A stretch of DNA of 64,000 nucleotides from Arthrobacter sp. Soc17.1.1.1 (GCF_036867195.1 NZ_JBAJII010000001.1:1054001-1118000); one strand, 5' to 3'; shown: positions 7,222 to 17,180, numbered from the stretch's first letter. The notes: generated by a model from the sequence alone, not told the origin. Program-made: numbers and translations.

Positions 7222-9935
7222 CGCTCCGGGAAGACGGTTCGGTCCCCCTCGTCGGGACCGAGCGCATCCTGGGTGCGATCGTCCACACACTGTCCCACCC
7301 CGATCTCCACGGGGCACTCGTCATCGGCGAGACCGGCATGGGCAAGAGCGCCATCGCGCGCCGCCTCGTGCCGATCATCGACGGCCAGCACAAGCGGTGC
7401 TTCGTGATCCGGGCGACGTCGAACCTCGCCGACGTGCCCTACGGCTCGCTCGGCGCCTACCTCTCGGACGCCGCGCCGCAGGCACTGCGCTCGTCCCTGT
7501 CCGCCCTCCGGGCGCTCGTCGCCTACCTGAGGGAGGCCTCGCAGGGCCGGGACGCCGTGGTCATCATCGACGATGCCCAGTACCTCGACGATGACAGCAG
7601 CCACATCCTCACTCAGCTCGTGGTCTCGCGGACCATCAAGGTGGTGCTCTTCTCCAACGGCATCCCGCCGCGCTCGGGCGAGCTGTTCTCCCTGTACACG
7701 GACGGGTTCATCAGCCGCGTGGACCTCACCGGGCTGTCCGACGCCGACGCCGGCAAGTTCTGCGAGAGCGTTCTCGGCGGCCCCGTGACCCGGGGGGCCG
7801 AGGCCTACTTCGCCCGCCAGAGCGCAGGGAACCCGCTGATGCTGCGCGCCCTGCTTGACCACGCCTCGGCCACGGGGGAGCTGGTGCTCCGCGACGGCGT
7901 GTGGTGCCTCACCGGACGCTTCCACCCGCCCGGCCCGCCGCTCACGGACCTCGCGAAGACCCTGCTGCAGGGGCTCAGCGAGCAGGAGCGGACGGCGTAC
8001 GAGGCCGTGTCCCTCAGCGGCGGCCTGACCGCGGCACGCCTGGCGCGCCTCGTGGAGGATGCCGTGGCGCAGCAGCTGCTGCGGCGCGGGCTCCTGCGCA
8101 GCCCCGGCTCGCCCACCGGACTGCTCCGGGTGGCGCACCCCATGATGACGCGCGTGATGCGGGCGCTCGTCCCGGCCGGCCGGAGCGCCGAGCTGCGCCG
8201 GCAGGTGTTCGACGACGATGTCACGCTGCCTGCCCTGCAGGACGGGCGGATCGAGTACCTGAACTGGGCCCTCGACGCCAACGTGCCGGTCCCGGCCACG
8301 ATCCTCCTCGAGGCTGCCCGGACGGCGGCCCACGTCTCCCGGCCCGAATCGGCCCTCCGGTTCGCCGGCGCCGCGAAGGCCGGGGGAGGAGACGCCGCAT
8401 CGGCCGTCGAGGAGGCCCGCGTCCGGGTGACCCTGGGCGAGTATGCGGTCGCCGTCGCGATGCTCGACCAGGTGCTGGCCGGTCCGGCGCGGCCGGGCAC
8501 GCTGGCCGACGCCGCGACGCTCAAGGCCCTGGCCTGTGTGCGGCGCGGTGACGATCCGGACACCCTCCACCGCATCGCGGAAGCGTGCGCGGCGCGGCTC
8601 GAGGCCGCCGGAGCGGGGAGTGCCGGCGCACCACCGCCGGAAGGCTCCATCGACGAAGCTGGCTCGGCGCCCGAGGACCTGACGCTGCTCCACCTGCTCG
8701 GCTGGGTCCTCGAAGGGCAGTTCGACACGGCCCGCACGCACCTGGAGGCCCTGGACACCTCGCTCTCCTCGCAGCAGGCCGGCCCGCCGGCCCACGTGCC
8801 GGTGCTGGTGCTCACGCTGCGCGGCATGATCGACGGCGCCCTCGGCCTCTCCGACGCGGCGCACGCCGAACTGCGGGCGGCCCTCGAGAACGTGGACAGG
8901 TCCCAGGGGCGGCTGGAGCATCTTCGGGCGCCCATCGTGGCCCAGTACGTCTCCGCCCTCATGGGGTCGGGCGACTTCTCGACCGCCACCGAGGCGATCG
9001 ACGAGTACCGCCGGCAGCCGCTGGTGGATTTGAGCTACGTCAGCGGTGCCCTCCCGGTGCTGCAGGCCGTCCTGGAGGTCCGCCGCGGCAAGTACCGCGC
9101 GGCGCTGCGCATCCTCGTGCCGGCCCTGGTGTCGCTGCGGCAGGCGGACAGCGAGATGCTGCTGCCCTACGCGCTCGGTGTCGCCGCCTGGTGTGCGCAT
9201 TCGCTGGGGGAGAAGGACGCCGCGGACGCCTTCGAGCAGGAGTTCAACCAGGTGCCGGGCACCGGTAGCCGCCCCATGCTGCTCGTGGCCCGCGCCTACC
9301 TCGCCGCCGCGAACTCCGGCAGCTCCGAGGACGGGCACGATCTCGATGCGCTGCGGGACCTGGCCGAGGCGGCAGGGTCGGCGCCGTTCCCGGCCTGCGA
9401 GAAGGACACCCTCGAACTACTACTGGCCCTCGGGGACACAGCACGGGCCTGGCGCCTCGCGGAGCTCGCGGACAGCTTCGAAGGGTCGGAGGCGCAGGTC
9501 CTCTCGCAGTACGCCCACGCGCTCACCGCCGCGGATCCCGACGCCCTGCTGCTGGCCGCCGATAAGGCGGAGAGCATCCAGAAGGTCCCGCTCGCCGCGG
9601 ATGCCTCGGCCCGGGCCATGCGCCTGTATGCGGACAAGGGCGATGTGAGGGCACGCCGGCTCGCCCTGCGGGCCATGCGCCGGCGCCAGTCATTGCTCGA
9701 GGGCGTGCTGCCGCATGAGGAGGGCGATACGCGTACCTCCCACGAGCTGACGTCGAGGGAGCGGGAGATCGCGAAGCTCGCGGCCGAGGGTGCGACGAAC
9801 CGAGCCATCGCGAGGATCCTCGTGCTGTCTACTCGCACGGTGGAGGGGCATCTCTACCGGATCTACGGGAAACTCGGCATCACCACCCGCGAGGAACTGA
9901 CCGCCGAGTTCACGAACGACCAGGATCAGCGGTGA
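7218..9935 (+). CDS. Large ATP-binding LuxR-family regulator (LAL 2)
   Basis: 905 aa. The start is GTG 7218, which overlaps the LAL 1 stop as GTGA; reading further upstream in this frame crosses the LAL 1 coding region and is not meaningful. Walker A is GETGMGKS (37-44) and Walker B VVIIDDAQYLDDD (from about 114). The LuxR helix-turn-helix is at the C-terminus: LTSREREIAKLAAEGATNRA, then [18 protein letters not shown]. It is a paralogue of LAL 1, 3 and 4 with low overall similarity outside the motifs. Tight coupling to LAL 1 suggests that the two are made in fixed ratio and may act as a hetero-oligomer, which is inference. Confidence 0.9.
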   Translation: MTLREDGSVPLVGTERILGAIVHTLSHPDLHGALVIGETGMGKSAIARRLVPIIDGQHKRCFVIRATSNLADVPYGSLGAYLSDAAPQALRSSLSALRALVAYLREASQGRDAVVIIDDAQYLDDDSSHILTQLVVSRTIKVVLFSNGIPPRSGELFSLYTDGFISRVDLTGLSDADAGKFCESVLGGPVTRGAEAYFARQSAGNPLMLRALLDHASATGELVLRDGVWCLTGRFHPPGPPLTDLAKTLLQGLSEQERTAYEAVSLSGGLTAARLARLVEDAVAQQLLRRGLLRSPGSPTGLLRVAHPMMTRVMRALVPAGRSAELRRQVFDDDVTLPALQDGRIEYLNWALDANVPVPATILLEAARTAAHVSRPESALRFAGAAKAGGGDAASAVEEARVRVTLGEYAVAVAMLDQVLAGPARPGTLADAATLKALACVRRGDDPDTLHRIAEACAARLEAAGAGSAGAPPPEGSIDEAGSAPEDLTLLHLLGWVLEGQFDTARTHLEALDTSLSSQQAGPPAHVPVLVLTLRGMIDGALGLSDAAHAELRAALENVDRSQGRLEHLRAPIVAQYVSALMGSGDFSTATEAIDEYRRQPLVDLSYVSGALPVLQAVLEVRRGKYRAALRILVPALVSLRQADSEMLLPYALGVAAWCAHSLGEKDAADAFEQEFNQVPGTGSRPMLLVARAYLAAANSGSSEDGHDLDALRDLAEAAGSAPFPACEKDTLELLLALGDTARAWRLAELADSFEGSEAQVLSQYAHALTAADPDALLLAADKAESIQKVPLAADASARAMRLYADKGDVRARRLALRAMRRRQSLLEGVLPHEEGDTRTSHELTSREREIAKLAAEGATNRAIARILVLSTRTVEGHLYRIYGKLGITTREELTAEFTNDQDQR

Positions 9936-9948
9936 AAGCCGGCATGAC

Positions 9949-10029
9949 CACGTAGTTTCGAGCTGTGAGTAGGTAGTGGAACAGGTATCTCCGGGTACCC
10001 GCGGGAAAAAGACAAGCCCCTCGTACTCG
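9949..10029. promoter_or_regulatory. Heptamer-containing region after LAL 2
   Basis: CACGTAG (9949-9955, reverse of CTACGTG), TGAGTAG (9966-9972) and GTACTCG (10023-10029) lie within 81 non-coding bases. No annotated gene starts nearby. If this is a promoter it would serve the candidate RNA described at 10050-10279. Confidence 0.35.
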
Positions 10030-10049
10030 TGAGAGGTATGCAAGCGGTA

Positions 10050-10279
10050 CGTAATGTTGCATGTGTTGGAGCAAGGGTGGTCCAGCAGCAGGGCTCATGC
10101 CCTCACCCGAGTGAAGGCGGGTCCCGGACTGGGGCCAGCGGCATAGGAGTCTTCTTGAGACCGAGACTTCGTCCCCAGCTGTCGCTGGCCCCTTCCTCCG
10201 GATTCAGGGCAACCTGACCAGGGCGGTACGAACGCAGAAGAAGGGCCGGAGCGAATGCTCCGGCCCTTCTTCTGCGTTC
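10050..10279 (+). ncRNA. Candidate small RNA (unproven)
   Basis: About 200 non-coding bases between a heptamer-containing region and a strong terminator. They can fold: GGGGCCAGCG (10131-10140) pairs with CGCTGGCCCC (10183-10192), and AGTCT/AGACT nest inside. The readable 62-codon frame through it (GTG 10029 to TGA 10217) has no recognisable protein character. No known RNA family is recognised. This is suggestion only. Confidence 0.25.
10230..10279. terminator. Strong bidirectional hairpin terminator
   Basis: Two perfect 23-base arms (10230-10252 and 10257-10279) around a GAAT loop; the core is GGGCCGGAGC against GCTCCGGCCC, with AAGAAG/CTTCTT flanks that give a T-rich side in each direction. 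It lies between the converging LAL 2 / candidate RNA transcript and the leftward LAXTG gene, so it can end both. Confidence 0.85.
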
Positions 10280-10305
10280 CAGGTGGTGCGAGGTGCTACT
10301 GGTTG

Positions 10306-10944
10306 TTACGCCTCGACGGCGCGACGGCGGGCAACAACGATGCTGCCGGCACCCAGGCCGAGTGCACCGATGCCGGCGGCGCCCCAGAGGACCATCGCGG
10401 AATCGATACCGGTGTTGGCGAGGCCGCCCTTGCCGGTGGCCGAGGTGGTGCCGGAAGTGGTCCCACCCGTCGTACCGCCGGTGGTGCCACCGACAGCGTT
10501 CGCGGTGTCGACGACGACGGTAGCCGTGATCGGAGCGGCAGGCGTTCCGTCAGCTGCAGCGGCGGACAGCGTGTAGGTGCCTTCCTCGGTCAGCTTCACC
10601 GAGTAGGAGAATCCGCCCTTGGCGTCAGCAGTGGTGGTGTCGGTGAGGACGATCTGGTTGAGGACGATCAGACCGCCGCGAGCCGAAGCCGCTCCACCGG
10701 CGCCGAAGCCGGCAGCTGCAGGGGTTCCAGCGGTGCGGTCGACGGAGATGTTGAGCAGCTCACCGGGGGTGAAGTAGCCAGCGGGGCCTGAGAAGACGAT
10801 GGTCTCGCCCGGAGCGGCAGCGGGATCGCTGACGGTGCCGGTAGGAGCGGTGAGGTAGTTGGTGTTCGGAGCGGCCTGTGCCGCACCTGCTCCGAGAAGT
10901 GCGAATGTACCGGCGATGGCCAGGACGGAGGCGGTCTTGCGCAT
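10306..10944 (-). CDS. Secreted surface protein with LANTG sorting signal
   Basis: 212 aa; ATG 10944 with GGGGAG six bases upstream. It has a cleavable signal peptide (residues 1 to about 24, ending AAQA), one extracellular Ig-like or adhesin-like domain, then a Gly/Thr linker (GGTTGGTTGGTTSGTT). The C-terminal wall-sorting signal is LANTG (175-179) followed by a hydrophobic helix and the basic tail ARRRA. The LAXTG form is the one used by class E sortases in actinobacteria; no sortase gene is in this window. It has its own upstream region with three phased heptamer sites and a strong terminator downstream, so it is probably abundant and separately controlled. Confidence 0.8.
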   Translation of the reverse strand: MRKTASVLAIAGTFALLGAGAAQAAPNTNYLTAPTGTVSDPAAAPGETIVFSGPAGYFTPGELLNISVDRTAGTPAAAGFGAGGAASARGGLIVLNQIVLTDTTTADAKGGFSYSVKLTEEGTYTLSAAAADGTPAAPITATVVVDTANAVGGTTGGTTGGTTSGTTSATGKGGLANTGIDSAMVLWGAAGIGALGLGAGSIVVARRRAVEA

Positions 10945-11057
10945 GATGGCTCCCCAAAAGGCTGAAAGTGAGACGGGTGAAAAACTGTGAAGTGACCGGG
11001 CTTTCGTTCCCCAAGAGCCCTGAGCCGACTTTCCAGACCCTATAGCAATCGCGCCGA

Positions 11058-11107
11058 TTACTCGAACCGGCGCTCATGTTACTTGGACTTGGAAAAGCTA
11101 CTACTTG
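11058..11107. promoter_or_regulatory. Three phased heptamer sites before the LANTG gene
   Basis: TTACTCG 11058-11064, TTACTTG 11079-11085 and CTACTTG 11101-11107, all in the same orientation, with starts 21 and 22 bases apart, that is about two helical turns. They lie about 115-165 bases upstream of the leftward gene start. Direct repeats at helical spacing fit binding by a multimeric activator. Confidence 0.5.
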
Positions 11108-11210
11108 AAACCTACCAAGAAAGAGCAGGTAGTGGAAGATTCAAGACTGTCCTGCTCGAGATGTAACGCAGTGTTCATCTGGGCGGTTCGCGAAGCTTGA
11201 GCCCCGGCCC

Positions 11211-13112
11211 TCAGTCGCAAGACTGCAGGCCTTCTGCCGGCAGGATCACGTCAGCGGGGTCCTGCACCGTGGGGGTCACATCGAGGACTGGCTCTGTCTC
11301 CTGGACCACCTTCGAGAAGTCCATTTCGAGGGTCGTAGTCTCGCCTGGGCCGAGCTCGGTGGTAAGGATGCCTACTGGCCTGTTCCCATGGAGGAAGGAG
11401 CCGATGGGTGTATCCGTTCCGTTGATCCGCGCCCGCTGTAGTACCGACTGGGCAGGGCCGTAGCTCACCGTATTGGTCCTCACCCGTCCTGGGTCGATAC
11501 CGAACACTCCAGCGCCGGTCACATACTCGGGCAGGCTCGTCGCCGCGTCCGCCGGCGCGGTATTCGCCAGGCTGATTCGGACGGTGTACTGCGAGTACCC
11601 GTCACCAACGCAGCTCTTCACGAGCTGGACGGTGCGGCGCACGTAGTAGTCCATCTTCGCGCCAGTGCCGTCATTGAAATACACACCGAAGGCAGCTCCG
11701 CCTACCGCGGGCCCGAGCGCGGCTCCGGCGAGGTCGGTCTGGCCAAGAAGCTCCTGCTCCTCGGACGAAGCGGACCACAGGTAGAGCCGCCCCTGGTCGG
11801 CGCTCGTCACCAGAGCTTCGATGAGTTGCGTGCCATCTCCCTGGGAGTTGGTCAGAGCACCGAACACCTTCCCCGCGACAGCTGCGAAGTACGCGTCCTG
11901 CAAAGCCGGTTCCTTGATCTGCGCGTAGACGTCCGAGAGGAGGGTGGGCACCACGTTGGTGGAATCAAGCGAGGTGGGTAGTTGCGTCTCGGAAAGCAGG
12001 GAACCGATCGTTGCATCACCGAAAGTGCCGAGTTCCACCGGTCCGGTGGCCCACAGGATATTGGCCAATACCACCGGGTCCAGTGCAATGACGCCGTCAA
12101 TACGCGAGTCCGGATGGCGGTCCTGCCACATCCTTTGTGCGGTGGAGGCGGCGGTTGGGAAATCGGGGGTGAGGTTGACGCTCTGCATGAACGTGGCCAT
12201 CCGATTTGAATAGATCTTCTCCTGCTCGGGGTCCACGTCGAGTGGGGGGTTGAACCGACCCAGTTCCCCGGCACTGCCCTGGTCAGTGAGGGAGATTCGA
12301 CCGTCCTCGACAGTTAGGACGGCCAATGCTCCGGAGATGCCGCCCGTCGCACGAACTTCGGCGCTGTTCTGCACCAGCACCAAATAGTTGCGGGGGCTGT
12401 CCGCACCAAGCATGGCGGGCAGAAGCTGACCGGCGCGGGAAGAGTCGTTTAGAGGCCCTCGCACGTCATCGAGCCGCTCAACTGCGTCCTGAATCGGCCC
12501 GGCGATTTGCGGTAGAAGCGCCGATCGGTCGATTCCATTGAGGCGACCGTAGGACAGGTCGACCGTGGTAGCAGCGGCGGAAAGCGTGGGGGCAATTTCA
12601 GCCAAGGGAGCGGTATCGATGCGCCCCTCGACGGGGGTGAGCGCGTCCCAATCCAGAGCGGCGATTTTATCCACCATGGGCGCGATCGCCCGGTTGACGA
12701 TGTCGTCAGCCGAAGCTGTTACTTCGGAGACAGCGCTGAAATTCTGGCCGACAAATGGGAGGATGCCAGCGGCTTTCCACACCGGGTCGGTACCGGCTGC
12801 ACGAGCTGCATTGGTGTGCTCTGTCAGTTCAGCCGACACGGCTTTGGCTCGGCCGGTGTCACGAGCAACGACAGCCTCCTGCAGATCGGGCAGTAGGGAC
12901 ATACTGCTCTCGAGATGACTGCGCACTTGCTGCGCACGGTGCGCCAGCCACCCACCGGCAGCCACAAGCAGTACCAGCACAATGATGGCGCTCGCCACGA
13001 GCGCACGGGAGCCCTTGCGGCGAACGCCCTCTTGCGCTCGCGCGATCCTTGGAGGTTGCGTCGACGCCTCGGAGCTCGCGGACCCAGCGTTGATGGAGTA
13101 TCCGTCAGTCAT
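11211..13112 (-). CDS. DUF4012 membrane-anchored protein of the polysaccharide locus
   Basis: 633 aa from ATG 13112 with AAGGA seven bases upstream. A short cytoplasmic N-terminus and one membrane helix (about residues 37-58, LVASAIIVLVLLVAAGGWLA) are followed by a large extracellular part. The segment LLPAMLGADSPRNYLVLVQN, the run EVRATGGISGA and DGVIALDPVVLANIL are characteristic of DUF4012, found with exopolysaccharide clusters in actinobacteria. The role is unknown; attachment or polymer handling outside the membrane is plausible because LytR-CpsA-Psr-like proteins occupy similar positions. It is the last gene of the leftward sugar-transferase/BY-kinase group. Confidence 0.8.
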   Translation of the reverse strand: MTDGYSINAGSASSEASTQPPRIARAQEGVRRKGSRALVASAIIVLVLLVAAGGWLAHRAQQVRSHLESSMSLLPDLQEAVVARDTGRAKAVSAELTEHTNAARAAGTDPVWKAAGILPFVGQNFSAVSEVTASADDIVNRAIAPMVDKIAALDWDALTPVEGRIDTAPLAEIAPTLSAAATTVDLSYGRLNGIDRSALLPQIAGPIQDAVERLDDVRGPLNDSSRAGQLLPAMLGADSPRNYLVLVQNSAEVRATGGISGALAVLTVEDGRISLTDQGSAGELGRFNPPLDVDPEQEKIYSNRMATFMQSVNLTPDFPTAASTAQRMWQDRHPDSRIDGVIALDPVVLANILWATGPVELGTFGDATIGSLLSETQLPTSLDSTNVVPTLLSDVYAQIKEPALQDAYFAAVAGKVFGALTNSQGDGTQLIEALVTSADQGRLYLWSASSEEQELLGQTDLAGAALGPAVGGAAFGVYFNDGTGAKMDYYVRRTVQLVKSCVGDGYSQYTVRISLANTAPADAATSLPEYVTGAGVFGIDPGRVRTNTVSYGPAQSVLQRARINGTDTPIGSFLHGNRPVGILTTELGPGETTTLEMDFSKVVQETEPVLDVTPTVQDPADVILPAEGLQSCD

Positions 13113-13163
13113 GCAAAAGTCCTTCGTGCAGTGGGCGTGAGACCAGGGGAATGTAATGGCAGG

Positions 13164-14609
13164 TCAGAAGGCGCCGTGGCGGCCAATGACGGCTTTGAAG
13201 GTGCGCAACAGGATGGCCAGGTCACCGAGGAACGACCAGTTCTCTACGTAGTACAGGTCGAGCCGAACGGTCTCGTCCCAGGAAAGAAGTGATCGTCCAC
13301 TGACCTGCCACAGTCCGGTCATTCCAGGACGCACCAGGAGTCGTCGATGTGCGCGAATGTCATAACGCTCCACTTCGGCTGCCAAGGGAGGACGCGGACC
13401 CACGAGGGACATGGAGCCACCGAGAACATTGAACAGCTGTGGCAGTTCGTCGAGGCTGAACTTGCGCAGGACTCGACCAACGCGAGTGACACGGGGGTCG
13501 TTCTTCAGCTTGAACAGCACCGCGTTGCCCTCGTGGTTCTCCCTGAGCTGCTCAAGCTTCGCCTCCGCGTCCACCTCCATGGAGCGAAACTTGTACATCT
13601 CGAAGCGCTCACCTGCAGTTCCTACACGTTCCTGACGAAACAGGACGGGCCCCGGAGAATCGAACCTCACGATCAGGGCGATAGCGGCAAGAAGCGGAGA
13701 GGCCGCGAGGATGATCAGGGCGGCGCCGATGATGTCGGTCGTCCGCTTGACGAAGCGCTGACCTTTTTCCAGATTCGGTGTGGAAACGTGGATCAAGGGG
13801 AGGCCGGCAACCGGCCGGGTATGTATACGTGGTCCTGCGACATCGGTAAGCGCAGGCGCCATGATGAGGCGGATGTTGAGGTCTGCGAGCGCCCAGCCGA
13901 GCGCCCGGATCGTTTCGGGGGCCAATTGCATACTGCTCGAGAGCGCTACGGCATCAGGCCCGAACGATTTAATGTCGGACATGATGTCATCGGCCTCGAC
14001 GGCCCTACCAACAACTTGCAGATCCAGGTGCTCAGCAGTGCTCGCGCCTGGTTCGACTCCCGGAAGGTAGGCCCCCACTGGGAGATAGCCGGCCATCGGT
14101 TGCGCTCGGAGTGAGTTCGCCAGGTGCTGCGCCCCGCTGGAGCTACCGACAACCAGAACGCGCAGAGAACTGTTGCCCCGCTCGCGTTCGATATGAAGGA
14201 AGCGACGGACGATGACGCGTGACAGCAGGAGCATGATGAGGCCGGCTGGCAAAGCGACGCCGACATACCCGCGCGCGGTGTCGAACTGCAGCGCATAGCT
14301 GACGATGGCTACGAGCCCGAAAAGAATCAGTGAGGCACTGACGACCCGCTTGTACTCCTCCGTGCCGTGTCCGAGTACGGTAGGCTCCCTGCTGCCGCGG
14401 AGCGACAACATTACCCACCAGCCGGCTGCGAGCACGAGGGACAAGATCACGTAGGGCTGTTCACGTGCGCTCAGTCGCTCAGCTTCTGGAACCCCAAAAC
14501 GGATCACGAGCGCTCCGACCGTTGCCCACAGCACGACAGCGGCATCCACAACGGCCAGACGCCTGCCATAGCGCTGAGTCCACCCAGCATTCTGTTTGAT
14601 CTCCGACAC
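13164..14609 (-). CDS. Polyprenyl-phosphate sugar phosphotransferase (initiating glycosyltransferase)
   Basis: 481 aa from GTG 14609 (GGGGA just upstream). It is predicted to transfer a sugar-1-phosphate from a UDP-sugar to undecaprenyl phosphate, the first step of repeat-unit assembly. The N-terminal half has several membrane helices and a CoA-binding-like Rossmann segment ([19 protein letters not shown]). The C-terminal bacterial sugar transferase domain (from about residue 290) has [54 protein letters not shown] and [14 protein letters not shown]. This is the WbaP/CpsE architecture. It lies directly after the BY-kinase. Confidence 0.93.
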   Translation of the reverse strand: MSEIKQNAGWTQRYGRRLAVVDAAVVLWATVGALVIRFGVPEAERLSAREQPYVILSLVLAAGWWVMLSLRGSREPTVLGHGTEEYKRVVSASLILFGLVAIVSYALQFDTARGYVGVALPAGLIMLLLSRVIVRRFLHIERERGNSSLRVLVVGSSSGAQHLANSLRAQPMAGYLPVGAYLPGVEPGASTAEHLDLQVVGRAVEADDIMSDIKSFGPDAVALSSSMQLAPETIRALGWALADLNIRLIMAPALTDVAGPRIHTRPVAGLPLIHVSTPNLEKGQRFVKRTTDIIGAALIILAASPLLAAIALIVRFDSPGPVLFRQERVGTAGERFEMYKFRSMEVDAEAKLEQLRENHEGNAVLFKLKNDPRVTRVGRVLRKFSLDELPQLFNVLGGSMSLVGPRPPLAAEVERYDIRAHRRLLVRPGMTGLWQVSGRSLLSWDETVRLDLYYVENWSFLGDLAILLRTFKAVIGRHGAF

Positions 14610-14666
14610 AGTTCCCCGTACCCGTACCTGTACCCCGGAGCACGTCGCCTACAAGCGACATGCTGA

Positions 14667-16127
14667 TTATTTGGTTTGAGACGGAACCCCGAAGATCCGC
14701 TCATCGAAGTCAGAGGGAGCATCCTTATTGGATCGTCGGGTGACTGGTGAAGCATCGTCCATAGTGGACGGTTTCACCGAATCGTACGAATAGTAGCTGT
14801 ATGCGTAAGCATCAGGCCCCTTGCTAGGAAGGAGGTTGATGACGACGCCGAGCAGGTCAGCGCTCACCATGTCCAGGTTCCCAAGTGACTTCTGCAGGTC
14901 CGGCAGCCTCACCTTGGACGAGCCGATGACCAACACGACTCCACCTACCTGCTGCGCAAGTACTGCTGCATCGGTGACTGGAAGGAGGGGAGGAGCATCG
15001 ATGATGACCGCGTCGAACTTCTGCTCAAGCCGAGTAATAAGCTGCTTCATGGCGTCAGATCCCAGCAATTCACTGGGATTCGGTGGGATCTGCCCAGCTG
15101 TCAGGATGTACAGCTCGTCCGCCCCCCAAGGCTGAAGCAGATCCTCAACGTCGGCTCGGCCAATCAAAGCTGTGGTAAGTCCTGCATTCCGCTCGAGCCC
15201 CAGGTATTCATCCACGCGAGGGCGCCGCAAGTCAGCATCTACGAGTACTACTGACTGGCCGCCCTGAGCGATCGCGATCGCAAGGTTTGTGGCAGTCGTG
15301 CTTTTGCCTTCCCCAGGCAATGAAGACGTGACCAGGACCGCTTTGGACTTGTGGCTTACATGCGCAAACTGCAGGTTGGTGCGAATCTGTCGGAACGACT
15401 CGGCGCGAGGGCTCTGGGCCGGGGCCTGCGTCAACAGCGGTTTTTTCTGTGCGTCGCTGTCGAAAGAGATGCCACCAAGAAGCGGAGCGTCACTGACCCG
15501 GCGAAGGTCAGATTCACCTCGCACCCTGGTATCGAGCATCGTCCGCAACACCGCGACGCCCACGCCCACGGCAAGCCCTACAAGGAGCCCTAGCACGATG
15601 TTCAAACGTGTGTTTGGCGCTGAGGACTCAGAGGGCGCAGTCGCGGGTGTAATCACAGTTAGATTGACGGGTGAAGTTCCACCCTCGGCGGGGCTCTCGA
15701 GCCCTCCTACCGACTCTACGAGGCTGTCCGCAGTCGCCTGCGCAATAGCGGCCGCCTGCACAGGCGACGTATCATCCACAGAGATCGTGATAATGACGGT
15801 GTTGAGGTCAGCGGTGGCAGTCACCTTACGCGCCAGTTCAGCCGCCGTGATGTCCAGGCCCAACGACTCAACGACCGGCTGAAGTACGAGCGGCTCAGCC
15901 ACCGTTTCTACGTAGGACTGCACACGTGCTTGCGTGAAGGTGTTGCCCTGTTGCAGATCTTGTACGCTTCCCGAACTTTGAATCGCTACGAACAGCTTTG
16001 TCTCAGCGGTGTAGGTCGGACGGATGGCGAAGGAAGCAACGGCTCCAACGATTAGGCCGACGACGGCACAGACGAGGATCAGCAGCCAGTTGCGACGCAG
16101 GATCCGAAGATAGTCGTTCAGCTCCAA
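14667..16127 (-). CDS. Wzz-type chain-length / BY-kinase protein
   Basis: 486 aa from TTG 16127, chosen because GAGAGG lies six bases upstream. A Wzz domain is flanked by two membrane helices (about 13-35 and 170-195). The bacterial tyrosine kinase domain has Walker A SLPGEGKSTTA (about 266-275), Walker A' VVLVDADLRRPRV (about 290) and Walker B VIIDAPPLLPVTDA (about 375). A Tyr cluster near 445 (YAYSYYSYDS) is the expected autophosphorylation site. It controls export and chain length of Wzy-type polysaccharide at the membrane; the counteracting phosphatase is at 23501-24085. Confidence 0.93.
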   Translation of the reverse strand: MELNDYLRILRRNWLLILVCAVVGLIVGAVASFAIRPTYTAETKLFVAIQSSGSVQDLQQGNTFTQARVQSYVETVAEPLVLQPVVESLGLDITAAELARKVTATADLNTVIITISVDDTSPVQAAAIAQATADSLVESVGGLESPAEGGTSPVNLTVITPATAPSESSAPNTRLNIVLGLLVGLAVGVGVAVLRTMLDTRVRGESDLRRVSDAPLLGGISFDSDAQKKPLLTQAPAQSPRAESFRQIRTNLQFAHVSHKSKAVLVTSSLPGEGKSTTATNLAIAIAQGGQSVVLVDADLRRPRVDEYLGLERNAGLTTALIGRADVEDLLQPWGADELYILTAGQIPPNPSELLGSDAMKQLITRLEQKFDAVIIDAPPLLPVTDAAVLAQQVGGVVLVIGSSKVRLPDLQKSLGNLDMVSADLLGVVINLLPSKGPDAYAYSYYSYDSVKPSTMDDASPVTRRSNKDAPSDFDERIFGVPSQTK

Positions 16128-16213
16128 AGGAGACCTCTCTAGATGCTTGTTGTGCTACGAAGCCAACAGGCAACGCAACCGAAGTGCCACTGAGGCAGGG
16201 TTATTGGAAGTTT

Positions 16214-17179
16214 TCAGCCGCGCAGGCTGGACTGGTTTGAGCGATACCAGTCGACTGTATTCTTCACGCCGTCCTCGAGATTAATCTTTGCGGTCCATCC
16301 CGCCTCGGCCAGTTTGGACACATCGAGCAACTTCTGGGGCGTTCCGTCCGGCTTGCTGGTATCCCACTTCATGCTGCCCTCGTAGCCCACCGCCGAAGCC
16401 ACAGTCTCCGCTAGTTCCCTGATAGTCACGTCGCTTCCGGTTCCCACGTTGACCTGGGCGGGACCGTCGTAATGCTCCAAGAGGTGAAGGCAGGCAGCGG
16501 CCATGTCGTCGACGTGAAGGAATTCGCGTCGAGGAGACCCTGTGCCCCAGTTCGTGACAGTCTCGCTACCACTTCGCGCTGCTTCGTCATACCGACGGAT
16601 GAGCGCAGGTAAGACGTGTGATCCTTCCGGCGAGAAGTTGTCGCCAGGTCCGTACAGGTTGGTAGGCATTGCCGAAATCCATGGGAGTCCATACTGACGA
16701 CGGACAGCCTGAACGTGCATGATTCCAGCAATTTTGGCAATCGCATAGGCATCGTTGGTCGGTTCAAGGTGCCCAGTGAGCAAAGAGTCTTCCCGAATGG
16801 GCTGCGGCGCAAGCTTGGGGTAGATGCAAGAGGACCCGAGGAAGAGAACCCGCTCCACATTGTGCTCACGGGCCGCGTCGAGCACGTTCACCTGGATTTG
16901 GAGGTTCTCCGTGAGGAAGTCCACCGGGAAAGTGTTGTTGGCCATGATGCCGCCGACCTTTGCGGCAGCCAGTACCAGATAGCGGGGCTGCACATCCGCA
17001 ATGTAGTCGAAGACCGCCGTGCGATCTTTCAGATCCAAATCGGAGGACGTCTGTCCGTGAAGGGCAGTGAACCCCTCCGACTCAAGCCTGCGCCAAATCG
17101 CGGACCCGACAAGCCCTCGGTGACCTGCGACGTAGAAGGGAGCGTCTCGATCGAGAGGCCCAGGTTGGAAATCTGTCAT
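16214..17179 (-). CDS. fcl: GDP-L-fucose synthase
   Basis: 321 aa; ATG 17179 with GGGAG upstream, one base after the gmd stop. It converts GDP-4-keto-6-deoxymannose to GDP-L-fucose (epimerase/reductase, NADPH). Extended-SDR features: the NAD(P) loop GHRGLVGSAI, SSCIYPKLAPQPI containing the catalytic Ser, YAIAKIAG with the Tyr-Lys pair, and NLYGPGDNFSPEGSHVLPAL. With gmd it gives fucose donor from GDP-mannose. GDP-mannose itself must come from genes elsewhere, since no manB/manC is in the window. Confidence 0.95.
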   Translation of the reverse strand: MTDFQPGPLDRDAPFYVAGHRGLVGSAIWRRLESEGFTALHGQTSSDLDLKDRTAVFDYIADVQPRYLVLAAAKVGGIMANNTFPVDFLTENLQIQVNVLDAAREHNVERVLFLGSSCIYPKLAPQPIREDSLLTGHLEPTNDAYAIAKIAGIMHVQAVRRQYGLPWISAMPTNLYGPGDNFSPEGSHVLPALIRRYDEAARSGSETVTNWGTGSPRREFLHVDDMAAACLHLLEHYDGPAQVNVGTGSDVTIRELAETVASAVGYEGSMKWDTSKPDGTPQKLLDVSKLAEAGWTAKINLEDGVKNTVDWYRSNQSSLRG

Positions 17180-17180
17180 G

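Noticed and set aside
10080..10220. Known riboswitch, RNase P, tmRNA or SRP RNA
   Set aside because: None of the conserved cores of these RNAs is visible; only generic stems.
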